Below are positions 1 through 6,867 of a stretch of DNA of 64,000 bases, piece by piece. The position numbers were made by a program, and so were the translations under genes. How positions within the stretch are numbered: the stretch's first letter is position 1; each line of letters begins with the position of its first letter. The notes under the pieces are model-generated. The model saw only the letters and a program-made list of their open reading frames with translations. It was not told where the DNA came from and ran no database searches. Source of the DNA: Pelosinus fermentans DSM 17108 (GTDB lineage: Bacteria; Bacillota; Negativicutes; DSM-13327). The stretch lies in NCBI RefSeq assembly GCF_000271485.2, contig NZ_AKVN02000001.1, forward strand, positions 1,740,001 through 1,804,000, in the 5' to 3' direction.

Positions 1-108
1 CTATATAAGGAAGGCATTGTTGATTTTGATGTTAAGGTAACAACCCAGGACAAGCAAATCATATTAACAGGCGTTCCTAGTAAAGCGGAAAAGAAAAAAG
101 CCAAATAA
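1..108 (+). CDS. C-terminal end of an unidentified protein (partial)
   Basis: An open frame enters from the left edge and stops at TAA 106-108, giving the last 35 residues of a protein. The tail is Lys-rich (ends KAEKKKAK) after a short beta-like stretch. It lies 11 nt upstream of the HD-domain gene, and a GGAGG sits right after its stop, so the two are probably co-transcribed. The fragment is too short to name a family. Confidence 0.6.
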   Translation, partial: LYKEGIVDFDVKVTTQDKQIILTGVPSKAEKKKAK

Positions 109-119
109 GCGGAGGTCCC

Positions 120-914
120 ATGAAGGAACATGCTTTTTTATTTCTTAAAAACTGGTTTCATGGTTATGTTGAGGGTTTTTATTCTACTGATGAGCAGTTG
201 CAATTTCACATTCGATTAAAAGAAGAGCATACGATGCGAGTATTGGAAAATGCAGTGAGAATTGGTACATGGTTAACTTGTTCTTTTGAACAGATGCAGC
301 ACATCAAAATTGCTGCTTTACTTCATGATATTGGAAGATTTCAGCAATATCAGACGTATAGAACCTTTAATGATGTAATGTCTGTGAATCATGCTCAGCT
401 AGGATTGGACGTATTGCAGGAAACGGGCAGTCTGCAGGCTGCAGGACTAAGTGATCAAGAAAAGAGGATTGTGAAAAATGCTGTACTATACCATAATCGG
501 CGTCAGTTGCCAATCGGTGAAAATGAAGAGTGGCTAATTCCTGCAAAGATTATTCGTGATGCCGATAAGATAGACATCTTTTCCATGTTAATCACGAAAG
601 ATAAGGATAATAAGATCCCTCTGCCCCAGGAGTTAGGAAATGCTGATGTGTATTCAGCAAAGATCGTTGAGGATATACTACAGGGGAAATTAGTGGAGTA
701 TCCAGACATTAAGACAGGAAATGATTTAATGCTTTTTCGTTTGTCTTGGATATATGATATCTACTTTTCCTATTCTTTTTCCTATATGGTAGAGCAAGGG
801 TACATTGATAAGCTGATTGCTGCTCTGCCTGCTCGAGAGGAGATTGCGTGTGTGCATCAGTGTTTACGGCAGTATGCCAGAGAGCATGCTATTTCAAAGA
901 ATGATTTTGATTAG
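120..914 (+). CDS. HD-domain metal-dependent phosphohydrolase
   Basis: A 264-residue soluble protein with the HD superfamily pattern: His37 in a helix (EEHTMRV), the His69-Asp70 pair in LLHDIGRF, a later YHNRR, and an Asp in RDADKIDIF near residue 148. This fits a divalent-metal phosphohydrolase. Substrate is unknown; the family covers nucleotides and signalling nucleotides. No second domain is visible. The start follows GGAGGTCCC immediately after the upstream gene. The fold call is solid; a specific function cannot be given. Confidence 0.85.
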   Translation: MKEHAFLFLKNWFHGYVEGFYSTDEQLQFHIRLKEEHTMRVLENAVRIGTWLTCSFEQMQHIKIAALLHDIGRFQQYQTYRTFNDVMSVNHAQLGLDVLQETGSLQAAGLSDQEKRIVKNAVLYHNRRQLPIGENEEWLIPAKIIRDADKIDIFSMLITKDKDNKIPLPQELGNADVYSAKIVEDILQGKLVEYPDIKTGNDLMLFRLSWIYDIYFSYSFSYMVEQGYIDKLIAALPAREEIACVHQCLRQYAREHAISKNDFD

Positions 915-955
915 CAATCAGAAACCAAGGAGTAAGAAGTAGGAGTGAGGGGAAG

Positions 956-1483
956 ATGCAGGAAACGTTAGAATTGCCTGAAGGTACGTTTTTTATTCGG
1001 ATTGCTTCGCTAAGTGATATTGAGCAAATTACGGAAATTTATAATCAAGGCATACAAGATCGAATTGCTACATTAGAAACCAATACAAAAAGTGTTGAAG
1101 AAATGGCAGAATGGCTGAGAAGCAGGAGTTCCAGACATAAAGTATTAGTAATAGAAGATACAGAGAATAAGATAAAAGGCTGGGCTTCGCTCAATGTTTT
1201 TAATGCCAGAGAATGTTATCGGGGTGTTGCTGACTTATCCATTTATATTAAAAGAGAAGAACGGAATAAGGGGTTTGGCAAACATTTATTATTGGCCTTA
1301 ATTCAAGTGGCGAAAAAGGAAGATTTTTATAAGATGGTGCTGACTACGTTGGCTGTTAATCGTACAGGCCATAAACTCTACCATTCTCTTGGTTTTACAA
1401 AGGTTGGTACTTACGTAAAACAAGGAATGTTAGATGGAAAATGGATTGATGTACACGTTATGGAAAAATTTTTATTAGAATAA
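956..1483 (+). CDS. GNAT N-acetyltransferase, phosphinothricin acetyltransferase-like
   Basis: A 175-residue single-domain GNAT protein. The acetyl-CoA binding region is visible around residues 95-115 (LSIYIKREERNKGFGKHLL), followed by a conserved LYHSLGF and GTYVKQGMLDGKW block typical of the phosphinothricin/methionine-sulfone acetyltransferase (Pat/ArsN-like) subfamily. It would transfer acetyl from acetyl-CoA to a small amine such as an amino-acid analogue. It starts 41 nt after the HD gene with a GAGGGGAAG ribosome binding site, so it may be the last gene of that transcript. The true substrate cannot be read from sequence. Confidence 0.85.
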   Translation: MQETLELPEGTFFIRIASLSDIEQITEIYNQGIQDRIATLETNTKSVEEMAEWLRSRSSRHKVLVIEDTENKIKGWASLNVFNARECYRGVADLSIYIKREERNKGFGKHLLLALIQVAKKEDFYKMVLTTLAVNRTGHKLYHSLGFTKVGTYVKQGMLDGKWIDVHVMEKFLLE

Positions 1484-1497
1484 ATACTGGCATTTTC

Positions 1498-1527
1498 ACA
1501 ACTGTCTTTATAGACTGTTGTTTTTTA
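1498..1527 (+). terminator. Rho-independent terminator after the GNAT gene
   Basis: Arms ACAACTGTCT and AGACTGTTGT (one mismatch) around a 4-nt loop, followed by six T residues. It ends the HD/GNAT transcript. Confidence 0.75.
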
Positions 1528-1685
1528 TTGTGTCTATACGATATATGATGTAAATAACTTGAATATAAATTGTTACTGCCAGAGGGGGGAGTATTTCCCG
1601 GCAATACTTTTCTTGCTATGCAAGCTTAGCTATGGGGTGATAAGAGGATATGACCGGCACTTTTTAAAAGAAAGAAGATGAGAAA

Positions 1686-2144
1686 ATGTATACAACCACA
1701 CTCTGTTTTTTGCTTAAAAAAGATAAAATTTTACTGGGGATGAAAAAAACAGGTTTTGGTCAAGGAAAATATAATGGATTTGGTGGTAAAATTAAAGAGG
1801 GTGAAACAGTATTGCAAGCAACTGTACGGGAGCTGGAAGAAGAAAGTGGTATACAGGTGGAGGAGAAGCAATTGGAATACGCAGGTAAACTGGATTTCAT
1901 TTTTCCTGCAAGCCCTCAGCTGCGGCATGATGTACATATCTTTCAAGTGCGTATCTGGCAGGGGGAACCAGTAGAAACGGAAGAAATGAAACCTCAATGG
2001 TTTTCACAGTCCGATATCCCTTATGATGAAATGTGGCAGGATGACATCTATTGGCTGCCTGCAGTCTTGGCAGGAAAGACCATAGAGGGTACAGTAATCT
2101 TTGCCGAAAATAATGAAGATGTGGCTGAAGTCAATTTTATATAG
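1686..2144 (+). CDS. Nudix hydrolase, MutT/MTH1-type (8-oxo-dGTP diphosphatase-like)
   Basis: A 152-residue Nudix protein. The full Nudix box is present at about residues 38-60: G-x5-E-x7-R-E-L-x-E-E-x-G-I, beginning GKIKEGE and ending RELEEESGI. The preceding YNGFGGK and the overall length resemble MTH1/NUDT1-like 8-oxo-dGTP diphosphatases that sanitise the nucleotide pool. It stands alone: about 160 nt upstream hold no gene, and a strong hairpin follows. Specificity for 8-oxo-dGTP is inferred from family resemblance only. Confidence 0.85.
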   Translation: MYTTTLCFLLKKDKILLGMKKTGFGQGKYNGFGGKIKEGETVLQATVRELEEESGIQVEEKQLEYAGKLDFIFPASPQLRHDVHIFQVRIWQGEPVETEEMKPQWFSQSDIPYDEMWQDDIYWLPAVLAGKTIEGTVIFAENNEDVAEVNFI

Positions 2145-2160
2145 TAAGATTTAAGAAAGA

Positions 2161-2196
2161 AAGCCTTTTCTATGCTGCAAAACATAGGAAAGGCTT
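2161..2196. terminator. Bidirectional terminator between convergent genes
   Basis: AAGCCTTTTCTATG pairs with CATAGGAAAGGCTT across an 8-nt loop. It lies between the Nudix gene and the convergent small gene at 2210-2440 and can serve both. Confidence 0.75.
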
Positions 2197-2209
2197 TACT
2201 CTAATCAAG

Positions 2210-2440
2210 CTAGAAAGAACTGCGTCCTAATCGAGGGTGATATACTGGTCTTAAGCTGAGTTTTAATATAAAAGATAAGGCTTGTTTCATGTTGAGATCT
2301 TGCCGTCCCTTAGGTGTTTCAAGAACGCATAAGGGCTCTTCCATGCCAATTTCGCTGGCTGGCAGATATACATATTCTGCGGTGTTATTATCACCAAAAA
2401 TAGTGCCTGTCTTAAGATGTGCTATTGTCATTCTACTCAT
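2210..2440 (-). CDS. Small hypothetical protein, 76 residues
   Basis: A short minus-strand gene with a GAGGT ribosome binding site a few bases before ATG 2440. The product has no membrane segment, signal peptide or Cys. It reads as a small soluble mixed alpha/beta protein with a basic C-terminus (RPVYHPRLGRSS). I do not recognise a family. Terminators on one side and a long AT-rich spacer on the other suggest a stand-alone unit. Confidence 0.6.
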   Translation of the reverse strand: MSRMTIAHLKTGTIFGDNNTAEYVYLPASEIGMEEPLCVLETPKGRQDLNMKQALSFILKLSLRPVYHPRLGRSSF

Positions 2441-2526
2441 AGGTACCTCATAATATAATTTATAGTGTTTTATTGATTATATAATATTCGCCAAGTAAAA
2501 GTAACTAGATATTGAAAAATGTATCT

Positions 2527-2576
2527 TACAATTAAATTTATTAAATTTTCAAAATATATAATAAATTTAATTGTAA
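2527..2576. promoter_or_regulatory. Perfect 18-bp inverted repeat in the dcuC upstream region
   Basis: TTACAATTAAATTTATTA (2527-2544) is repeated in reverse complement at 2559-2576 with a 14-nt spacer. There is no T-run after it, so a plain terminator is unlikely. It sits 140-190 nt before dcuC and could be an operator or a structured leader. Confidence 0.4.
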
Positions 2577-2625
2577 ATGAAATGTACACCTGCAGGAGAA
2601 AATGAAGATCTATAGAACTATATAT

Positions 2626-2644
2626 AATGTATTTTAAATACATT
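2626..2644. promoter_or_regulatory. 19-bp palindrome upstream of dcuC (candidate operator)
   Basis: AATGTATTT-T-AAATACATT is a perfect 9-1-9 palindrome 70 nt before the dcuC start. It has the shape of a homodimeric regulator site. The regulator is unknown. Confidence 0.4.
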
Positions 2645-2713
2645 TACTGTAGGAAAATGAGTTGGTCTTCAGATGGTAAAGCGGAAAGGGATATATAGGA
2701 GGAAGGAATAAAA

Positions 2714-4081
2714 ATGTTAGGAATATTATTAGCACTTATTGTGACGTCAATGGTTGTCTACATGATTTTAAAGCAATACAAGACACAAGCTGTTTTAGTT
2801 TTTGGTGGTCTTATTCTTATGTCATGTGCTGTTATTTTTGGTTTGGGAACGATTTTGCCAGCTAAGGAGAGTACGGGACTCATTTGGTTTGATTTGTTTG
2901 AATTTATTAAAAAGACGCTGAGTGGCAGAGCCGCTGGTCTTGGTCTTAGTATTATGGCAGTAGGAGGTTTTGCCCGATATATGGACCATATTGGAGCTAG
3001 CAAAGCCTTGGTGAATATTGCCATAAAGCCATTGCAAAGACTTCATGCCCCCTATGTAATGTTGGCTGCGTGTTATTTAGTTGGTCAGGTATTAGGTTTG
3101 TTCATTAACAGTGCCTCTGGTTTAGGCATGCTGCTCATGGTTACCATGTTTCCTATTTTAGTACGTCTTGGCGTCAGTCGATTAGCTGCTACGGCGGTGA
3201 TTGGTACTACTTTGTGCTTGGATTGGAGCCCTGGAGATCCTGGCAGTGTCTTGTCAGCCAATACTGCTGGTATGGACATTGCGACTTATTGGACTCAGTA
3301 TCAAATTCCCGTTGCTTTAACGGTAATGGTGGTAGTTGCGGTATTACATTATTTTGTCCAACAGTGGTTTGATAAAAAACAAGGACACATTGTAGAGCGG
3401 ACAGATATAGTCGCGAATAAAACAGAAGAGGAACTTCCTCCAGGGATCTTTGCCTTATTGCCTGTTGTGCCTTTAGTACTGATTTTAGCCTTTAGTGATA
3501 TTGGCATTAAAGGAATCAAAATGGATATTGTGAATGCGATGTTTATTAGTTTATTTGTATCTATGATTTTTGAGTTTCTTCGTAAAAGAGATGTTAAAAA
3601 AGTCTTTGCTGATCTGCAAGTTTTTTTTGACGGCATGGGCATTCAGTTTGCTGCTGTAGTTACCTTGGTCGTAGCGGGGGAAACTTTTGCTCAAGGGTTA
3701 AAATCAGTGGGAGCCATTGAATCGATTATTAGTTCTGCTCAATCAGCAGGTTTTGGTGGAGCTGGCATGATTATTGTCATGGTATCGATTATTGCAGTAT
3801 CATCTGTGGTCATGGGGTCAGGCAATGCACCATTCTTTGCTTTTGTAGCTTTAACTCCTGTTGTAGCCGCTAAGATGGATATTGCTCCAGTTTTGATGCT
3901 ATTGCCAATGCATTTTGCTGCAAGTATTGCCCGCAGTATGTCCCCAATTACTGCGGTTATTGTAGTCGTTTCAGGTATTGCAAATGTATCGCCAATTGAT
4001 GTAGTAAAACGTACGTCGATTCCCATGATTGGTGCCCTTATTGTGAATGTGGCTGCTACCTTTATTTATTTCTATCGATAA
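2714..4081 (+). CDS. dcuC: DcuC-family anaerobic C4-dicarboxylate transporter
   Basis: A 455-residue integral membrane protein made almost entirely of hydrophobic helices, with the length and layout of the DcuC family (fumarate/succinate exchange or succinate efflux in anaerobic metabolism). Conserved-looking loops include LGLFINSASGLGMLLM, DWSPGDPGS and VMGSGNAPFFAF. The start is fixed by AGGAGGAAGGAATAAAA before ATG. It is monocistronic: two candidate palindromic control sites lie upstream and a strong terminator follows at 4091-4140. Substrate direction cannot be read from sequence. Confidence 0.85.
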   Translation: MLGILLALIVTSMVVYMILKQYKTQAVLVFGGLILMSCAVIFGLGTILPAKESTGLIWFDLFEFIKKTLSGRAAGLGLSIMAVGGFARYMDHIGASKALVNIAIKPLQRLHAPYVMLAACYLVGQVLGLFINSASGLGMLLMVTMFPILVRLGVSRLAATAVIGTTLCLDWSPGDPGSVLSANTAGMDIATYWTQYQIPVALTVMVVVAVLHYFVQQWFDKKQGHIVERTDIVANKTEEELPPGIFALLPVVPLVLILAFSDIGIKGIKMDIVNAMFISLFVSMIFEFLRKRDVKKVFADLQVFFDGMGIQFAAVVTLVVAGETFAQGLKSVGAIESIISSAQSAGFGGAGMIIVMVSIIAVSSVVMGSGNAPFFAFVALTPVVAAKMDIAPVLMLLPMHFAASIARSMSPITAVIVVVSGIANVSPIDVVKRTSIPMIGALIVNVAATFIYFYR

Positions 4082-4090
4082 TCAGGATGT

Positions 4091-4140
4091 AAGAGGCCCT
4101 CTCATTTTGTCTTTGAGGATAAAATGAGCGGGCCTCTTTT
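4091..4140 (+). terminator. Rho-independent terminator of dcuC
   Basis: Long hairpin (AAGAGGCCC...CATTTT paired with AAAATG...GGGCCTCTT) followed by T residues, 10 nt after the stop codon. Confidence 0.85.
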
Positions 4141-4211
4141 ACTTGTATTGAATAGGATAGAGAAAAGACTATTTATTAGTGGATACTTCTACTTGTGGAG
4201 GGTGAGATATA

Positions 4212-4487
4212 ATGTGGCGAAATATTCAACAGGTTATTTATTTCCCGAATAAATGTATTGGAGCCTATACTGCAATTTTTATTATAATTTGGCTAGGGGC
4301 TTGGATTATGAATGGATTAAAAGATACACAATTTGATTTATTTCAATTTCGTGATACTTATATTTGGCTGATGACACAATTGAATGCGACACATGCAATT
4401 AATTCTATCTGGAATACGCCGAAGGGGACTTGTCCAGGTGATTTAGGAATAAAAGACGATACGACAGGTAAGTCTAATTGTAGCTAG
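4212..4487 (+). CDS. Small membrane protein of unknown function, 91 residues
   Basis: A GTGGAGGGTGAG ribosome binding site precedes ATG 4212. One clear membrane helix spans about residues 18-35 (AIFIIIWLGAWIM). The rest is a short polar domain ending in GKSNCS, with a second Cys in KGTCPGD. I do not recognise the family. A hairpin at 4553-4582 probably ends the transcript. Confidence 0.6.
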   Translation: MWRNIQQVIYFPNKCIGAYTAIFIIIWLGAWIMNGLKDTQFDLFQFRDTYIWLMTQLNATHAINSIWNTPKGTCPGDLGIKDDTTGKSNCS

Positions 4488-4552
4488 TACATTGCGTCAT
4501 ATAAAGCATTGGAAAAGTCGGTATGAGTTAAGGTTGATGCTGCATTAGGTGA

Positions 4553-4582
4553 TTGGGGAAAAGAAATAGACCTTTTCCCCAA
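4553..4582 (+). terminator. Hairpin after the 91-residue gene
   Basis: TTGGGGAAAAG pairs perfectly with CTTTTCCCCAA across an 8-nt loop. The T-run after it is poor, so termination is likely but not certain. Confidence 0.6.
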
Positions 4583-4591
4583 GGCTATTTT

Positions 4592-4732
4592 ATGATAGAA
4601 TTTATGGATATAGAAGAATTTGGGAAAGAAAGATTTTTTATAATGATTGCAATGACGGGCGGTATATTGCGAAATGATACTGGCTGTAATGAAAAAGAAC
4701 TCATAAAAGTGGACATAAAGCCTCTAAAATAA
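4592..4732 (+). CDS. Possible 46-residue small ORF upstream of speE
   Basis: ATG 4592 (or ATG 4604) opens a short frame ending at TAA 4732, just before speE. Only a weak AAGG is available as ribosome binding site, and no family is recognised. It could be a leader peptide of speE or chance. Confidence 0.25.
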   Translation: MIEFMDIEEFGKERFFIMIAMTGGILRNDTGCNEKELIKVDIKPLK

Positions 4733-4773
4733 GAGTGATCATCGATAAAATAAAAAGTTGGAGGGAAGCAAAG

Positions 4774-5607
4774 ATGAACCTATGGATTAGCGAGGCGCAA
4801 ACAAAAGACTTAGAATTACGAGCGCGGGTAAAAGAAACATTATTTATGGGAAAGTCTGATTTTCAGGAGATCGCGGTAGTGGATTCTCACCAATTCGGCC
4901 GCATGTTAGTGCTTGATGGTGTATTTCAAACATCGGTGACTGATGAATTTATTTATCATGAAATGATCGTTCACGTTCCTTTATATACCCATCCTAGCCC
5001 TAAGAAGGTGCTAGTTATTGGCGGTGGCGATGGCGGTACAATACGTGAGGTTGTAAAGCATGAGTGTGTTGAGAAAGCAGAAATGGTTGAAATTGACGGT
5101 TTAGTGGTTGATGTCTGTAAAAAATTTCTGCCGGAAATTAGTGAAGCTATGATTCATAACCATCCTAAATTGGAGCTTAAAATTGGTGATGGAATTTCTC
5201 ATATGAAACAGGCTGAAAATAAATATGATATTATTATTGTAGATTGCTCCGATCCTATAGGCCCCGGTAAAGGCCTATTTACACCTGCGTTTTATACTAA
5301 TGTGTATAAGGCGTTAAAAGACGATGGACTGTTTGTACAGCAAACAGAATCTCCTTTTTATCACCAAGAGTTAATTACATATGTGAATAAAGAGATTCGC
5401 CAGTTATTTCCTATAACTAAAATGTATTTGGCGAACATTCCTACTTACCCTAGCGGATTACATTGCTTTACCATGGGTTCCAAGAAATATGATCCGATTC
5501 AATCTAGTGTGGAAAATCAGCAAGGGCTAACTACTCGATATTACAATAAAGACATTCACAGAAGCTCATTTGTGCTGCCGAATTTTGTACAAGAATTATT
5601 GAAATAA
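4774..5607 (+). CDS. speE: Spermidine synthase (polyamine aminopropyltransferase)
   Basis: A 277-residue SpeE. It transfers the aminopropyl group from decarboxylated S-adenosylmethionine to putrescine in the cytoplasm. Visible signatures: LVLDGVFQTS near the substrate site, the nucleotide-binding VLVIGGGDGGTIREV around residue 85, the acidic VEIDGLVVDVCK, and the catalytic-loop DCSDPIGPG. ATG 4774 is chosen over the in-frame GTG 4735 because GGAGGGAAGC sits at the right distance and the family starts close to LW-ISEAQ. No speD lies next to it in the window. Confidence 0.93.
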   Translation: MNLWISEAQTKDLELRARVKETLFMGKSDFQEIAVVDSHQFGRMLVLDGVFQTSVTDEFIYHEMIVHVPLYTHPSPKKVLVIGGGDGGTIREVVKHECVEKAEMVEIDGLVVDVCKKFLPEISEAMIHNHPKLELKIGDGISHMKQAENKYDIIIVDCSDPIGPGKGLFTPAFYTNVYKALKDDGLFVQQTESPFYHQELITYVNKEIRQLFPITKMYLANIPTYPSGLHCFTMGSKKYDPIQSSVENQQGLTTRYYNKDIHRSSFVLPNFVQELLK

Positions 5608-5702
5608 GACTGATCACTACTTTTTCGTAATAAAATTTTAAAAAGTTAGTTTACCCTATTGCATTTATGGTTAAGATAATATATAATGATAAATGTTGTT
5701 AT

Positions 5703-5778
5703 TCCTCGATAGCTCAGTTGGTAGAGCAATCGGCTGTTAACCGATCGGTCGTAGGTTCGAGTCCTACTCGAGGAGCCA
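5703..5778 (+). tRNA. tRNA-Asn (GTT)
   Basis: Acceptor arms TCCTCGA/TCGAGGA pair, the anticodon loop is CTGTTAA (anticodon GTT), the T-arm GGTTCGAGTCC is normal, and CCA is encoded. First of three tRNAs in tandem. Confidence 0.95.
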
Positions 5779-5783
5779 TATGT

Positions 5784-5858
5784 GGCCCGTTGGTCAAGCG
5801 GTTAAGACACCGCCCTTTCACGGCGATAACGGGGGTTCGATTCCCCCACGGGTCACCA
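5784..5858 (+). tRNA. tRNA-Glu (TTC)
   Basis: Acceptor GGCCCGT pairs with ACGGGTC (one G-T), the anticodon loop is CTTTCAC (TTC), the T-loop is GGTTCGATTCC, and CCA is encoded. Confidence 0.95.
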
Positions 5859-5868
5859 ACATAGTTAC

Positions 5869-5944
<76 letters not shown>

Positions 5945-5951
5945 AATTAGA

Positions 5952-6006
5952 GATGATAATGGGTATTAGAATGAAGATTCTGATACTCATTTTTTGTTAT
6001 CATCAT
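5952..6006 (+). terminator. Terminator of the tRNA cluster
   Basis: ATGGGTATTAGAAT pairs with ATTCTGATACTCAT, followed by TTTTTTG. Outer GATGATAA/TTATCATC bases extend the stem. Confidence 0.8.
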
Positions 6007-6162
6007 CCTATGTAATATGGATCAAGATAGACAATGAGCAGGAAAAAATCCATTTTGACCGAATTGTGAAAGTGAAAGGGTTCTGTTTGCTAAAAGGCAT
6101 ATCAATTAAGATGGCTGTGAAGCTTTCTTAATGTAAATAGGAAGTATAGGGGGCATAGTATA

Positions 6163-6681
6163 ATGGATGCAAGAGAGCGACGAGGACGATTGTTAGAGAA
6201 ACTAAGGGCAGCAGAGCAGCCATTGACAGGAACTTGGCTGGCAAAAGAGCTAGGTGTCAGCCGTCAAGTGATTGTCACTGATTTTGCTATTTTACGTGCT
6301 GCAGGAAATGTGATATATGCTACGCCTCAAGGATATCTATTGCCATTAGTAGAAAGTTCTAAGAGTATTAAAGCTACCCTAGCCTGTAAGCACGGCCAAG
6401 ATGAATTAGAAGAAGAACTATCTATTATTGTAGACAATGGTGGCAAGGTACTGGATGTCATTGTAGATCATTCCTTATACGGTGAGTTAAAGGCGAACTT
6501 AATGTTAGGATCTCGTCGTGAAATCGGAGAATTTCTGCATAAGTTAAAAGATGGCAAGGCAGAGCAGTTAGCAAGTATCACTGGTGGCGTACACTTACAT
6601 ACCATAGAGATACCTAATGAAGAAGTCTTGACTAAGATCAAAGAAGAGTTAAAGAGCAAAGGCATTTTAATGCTGTCTTAA
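6163..6681 (+). CDS. niaR: NiaR-type NAD biosynthesis repressor (HTH + 3H domain)
   Basis: A 172-residue two-domain regulator. Residues about 5-55 form a winged HTH (LAKELGVSRQVIVTDFAILRAAG). Residues about 75-170 are a 3H domain with conserved histidines in DHSLYGE, EFLHKL and GGVHLHTIEI, which bind metal and nicotinic acid in this family. NiaR represses de novo NAD synthesis and niacin uptake genes when niacin is present. None of those targets is adjacent. The start follows a weak AGGGGGCATA site. Confidence 0.88.
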   Translation: MDARERRGRLLEKLRAAEQPLTGTWLAKELGVSRQVIVTDFAILRAAGNVIYATPQGYLLPLVESSKSIKATLACKHGQDELEEELSIIVDNGGKVLDVIVDHSLYGELKANLMLGSRREIGEFLHKLKDGKAEQLASITGGVHLHTIEIPNEEVLTKIKEELKSKGILMLS

Positions 6682-6698
6682 AAAAACATATGAAAGCG

Positions 6699-6783
6699 AA
6701 CCGCAGAGGCGCAGAGAACACAGAGGAAAGATGGAGAATAGAGTTGGAAAATACCCCTCAGCGCACTCTGCGTCTCTGCGGTT
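6699..6783. repeat. Intergenic imperfect palindrome of the CGCAGAG type
   Basis: The arm AACCGCAGAGGCGCAGAG (6699-6716) is mirrored by CTCTGCGTCTCTGCGGTT (6766-6783) with one mismatch. The loop holds further CAGAGGAAAG. It lies between niaR and the lactate genes, contains no ORF, and looks like a dispersed palindromic repeat. Confidence 0.6.
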
Positions 6784-6821
6784 AGGGTTCTCCTTACAGA
6801 AACTTTGCGAACAGAGCAAAC

Positions 6822-6865
6822 AATAATAAGAGGTTGAGAGCAATCGCTCTCAACCTCTTATTATT
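6822..6865. terminator. Perfect 20-bp terminator stem ending the lactate-oxidation operon
   Basis: AATAATAAGAGGTTGAGAGC pairs with its exact complement across AATC, two bases from the stop of the minus-strand LutA/LutB-like gene. Its A/T-rich ends make it usable from either side. Confidence 0.85.
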
Positions 6866-6867
6866 TA

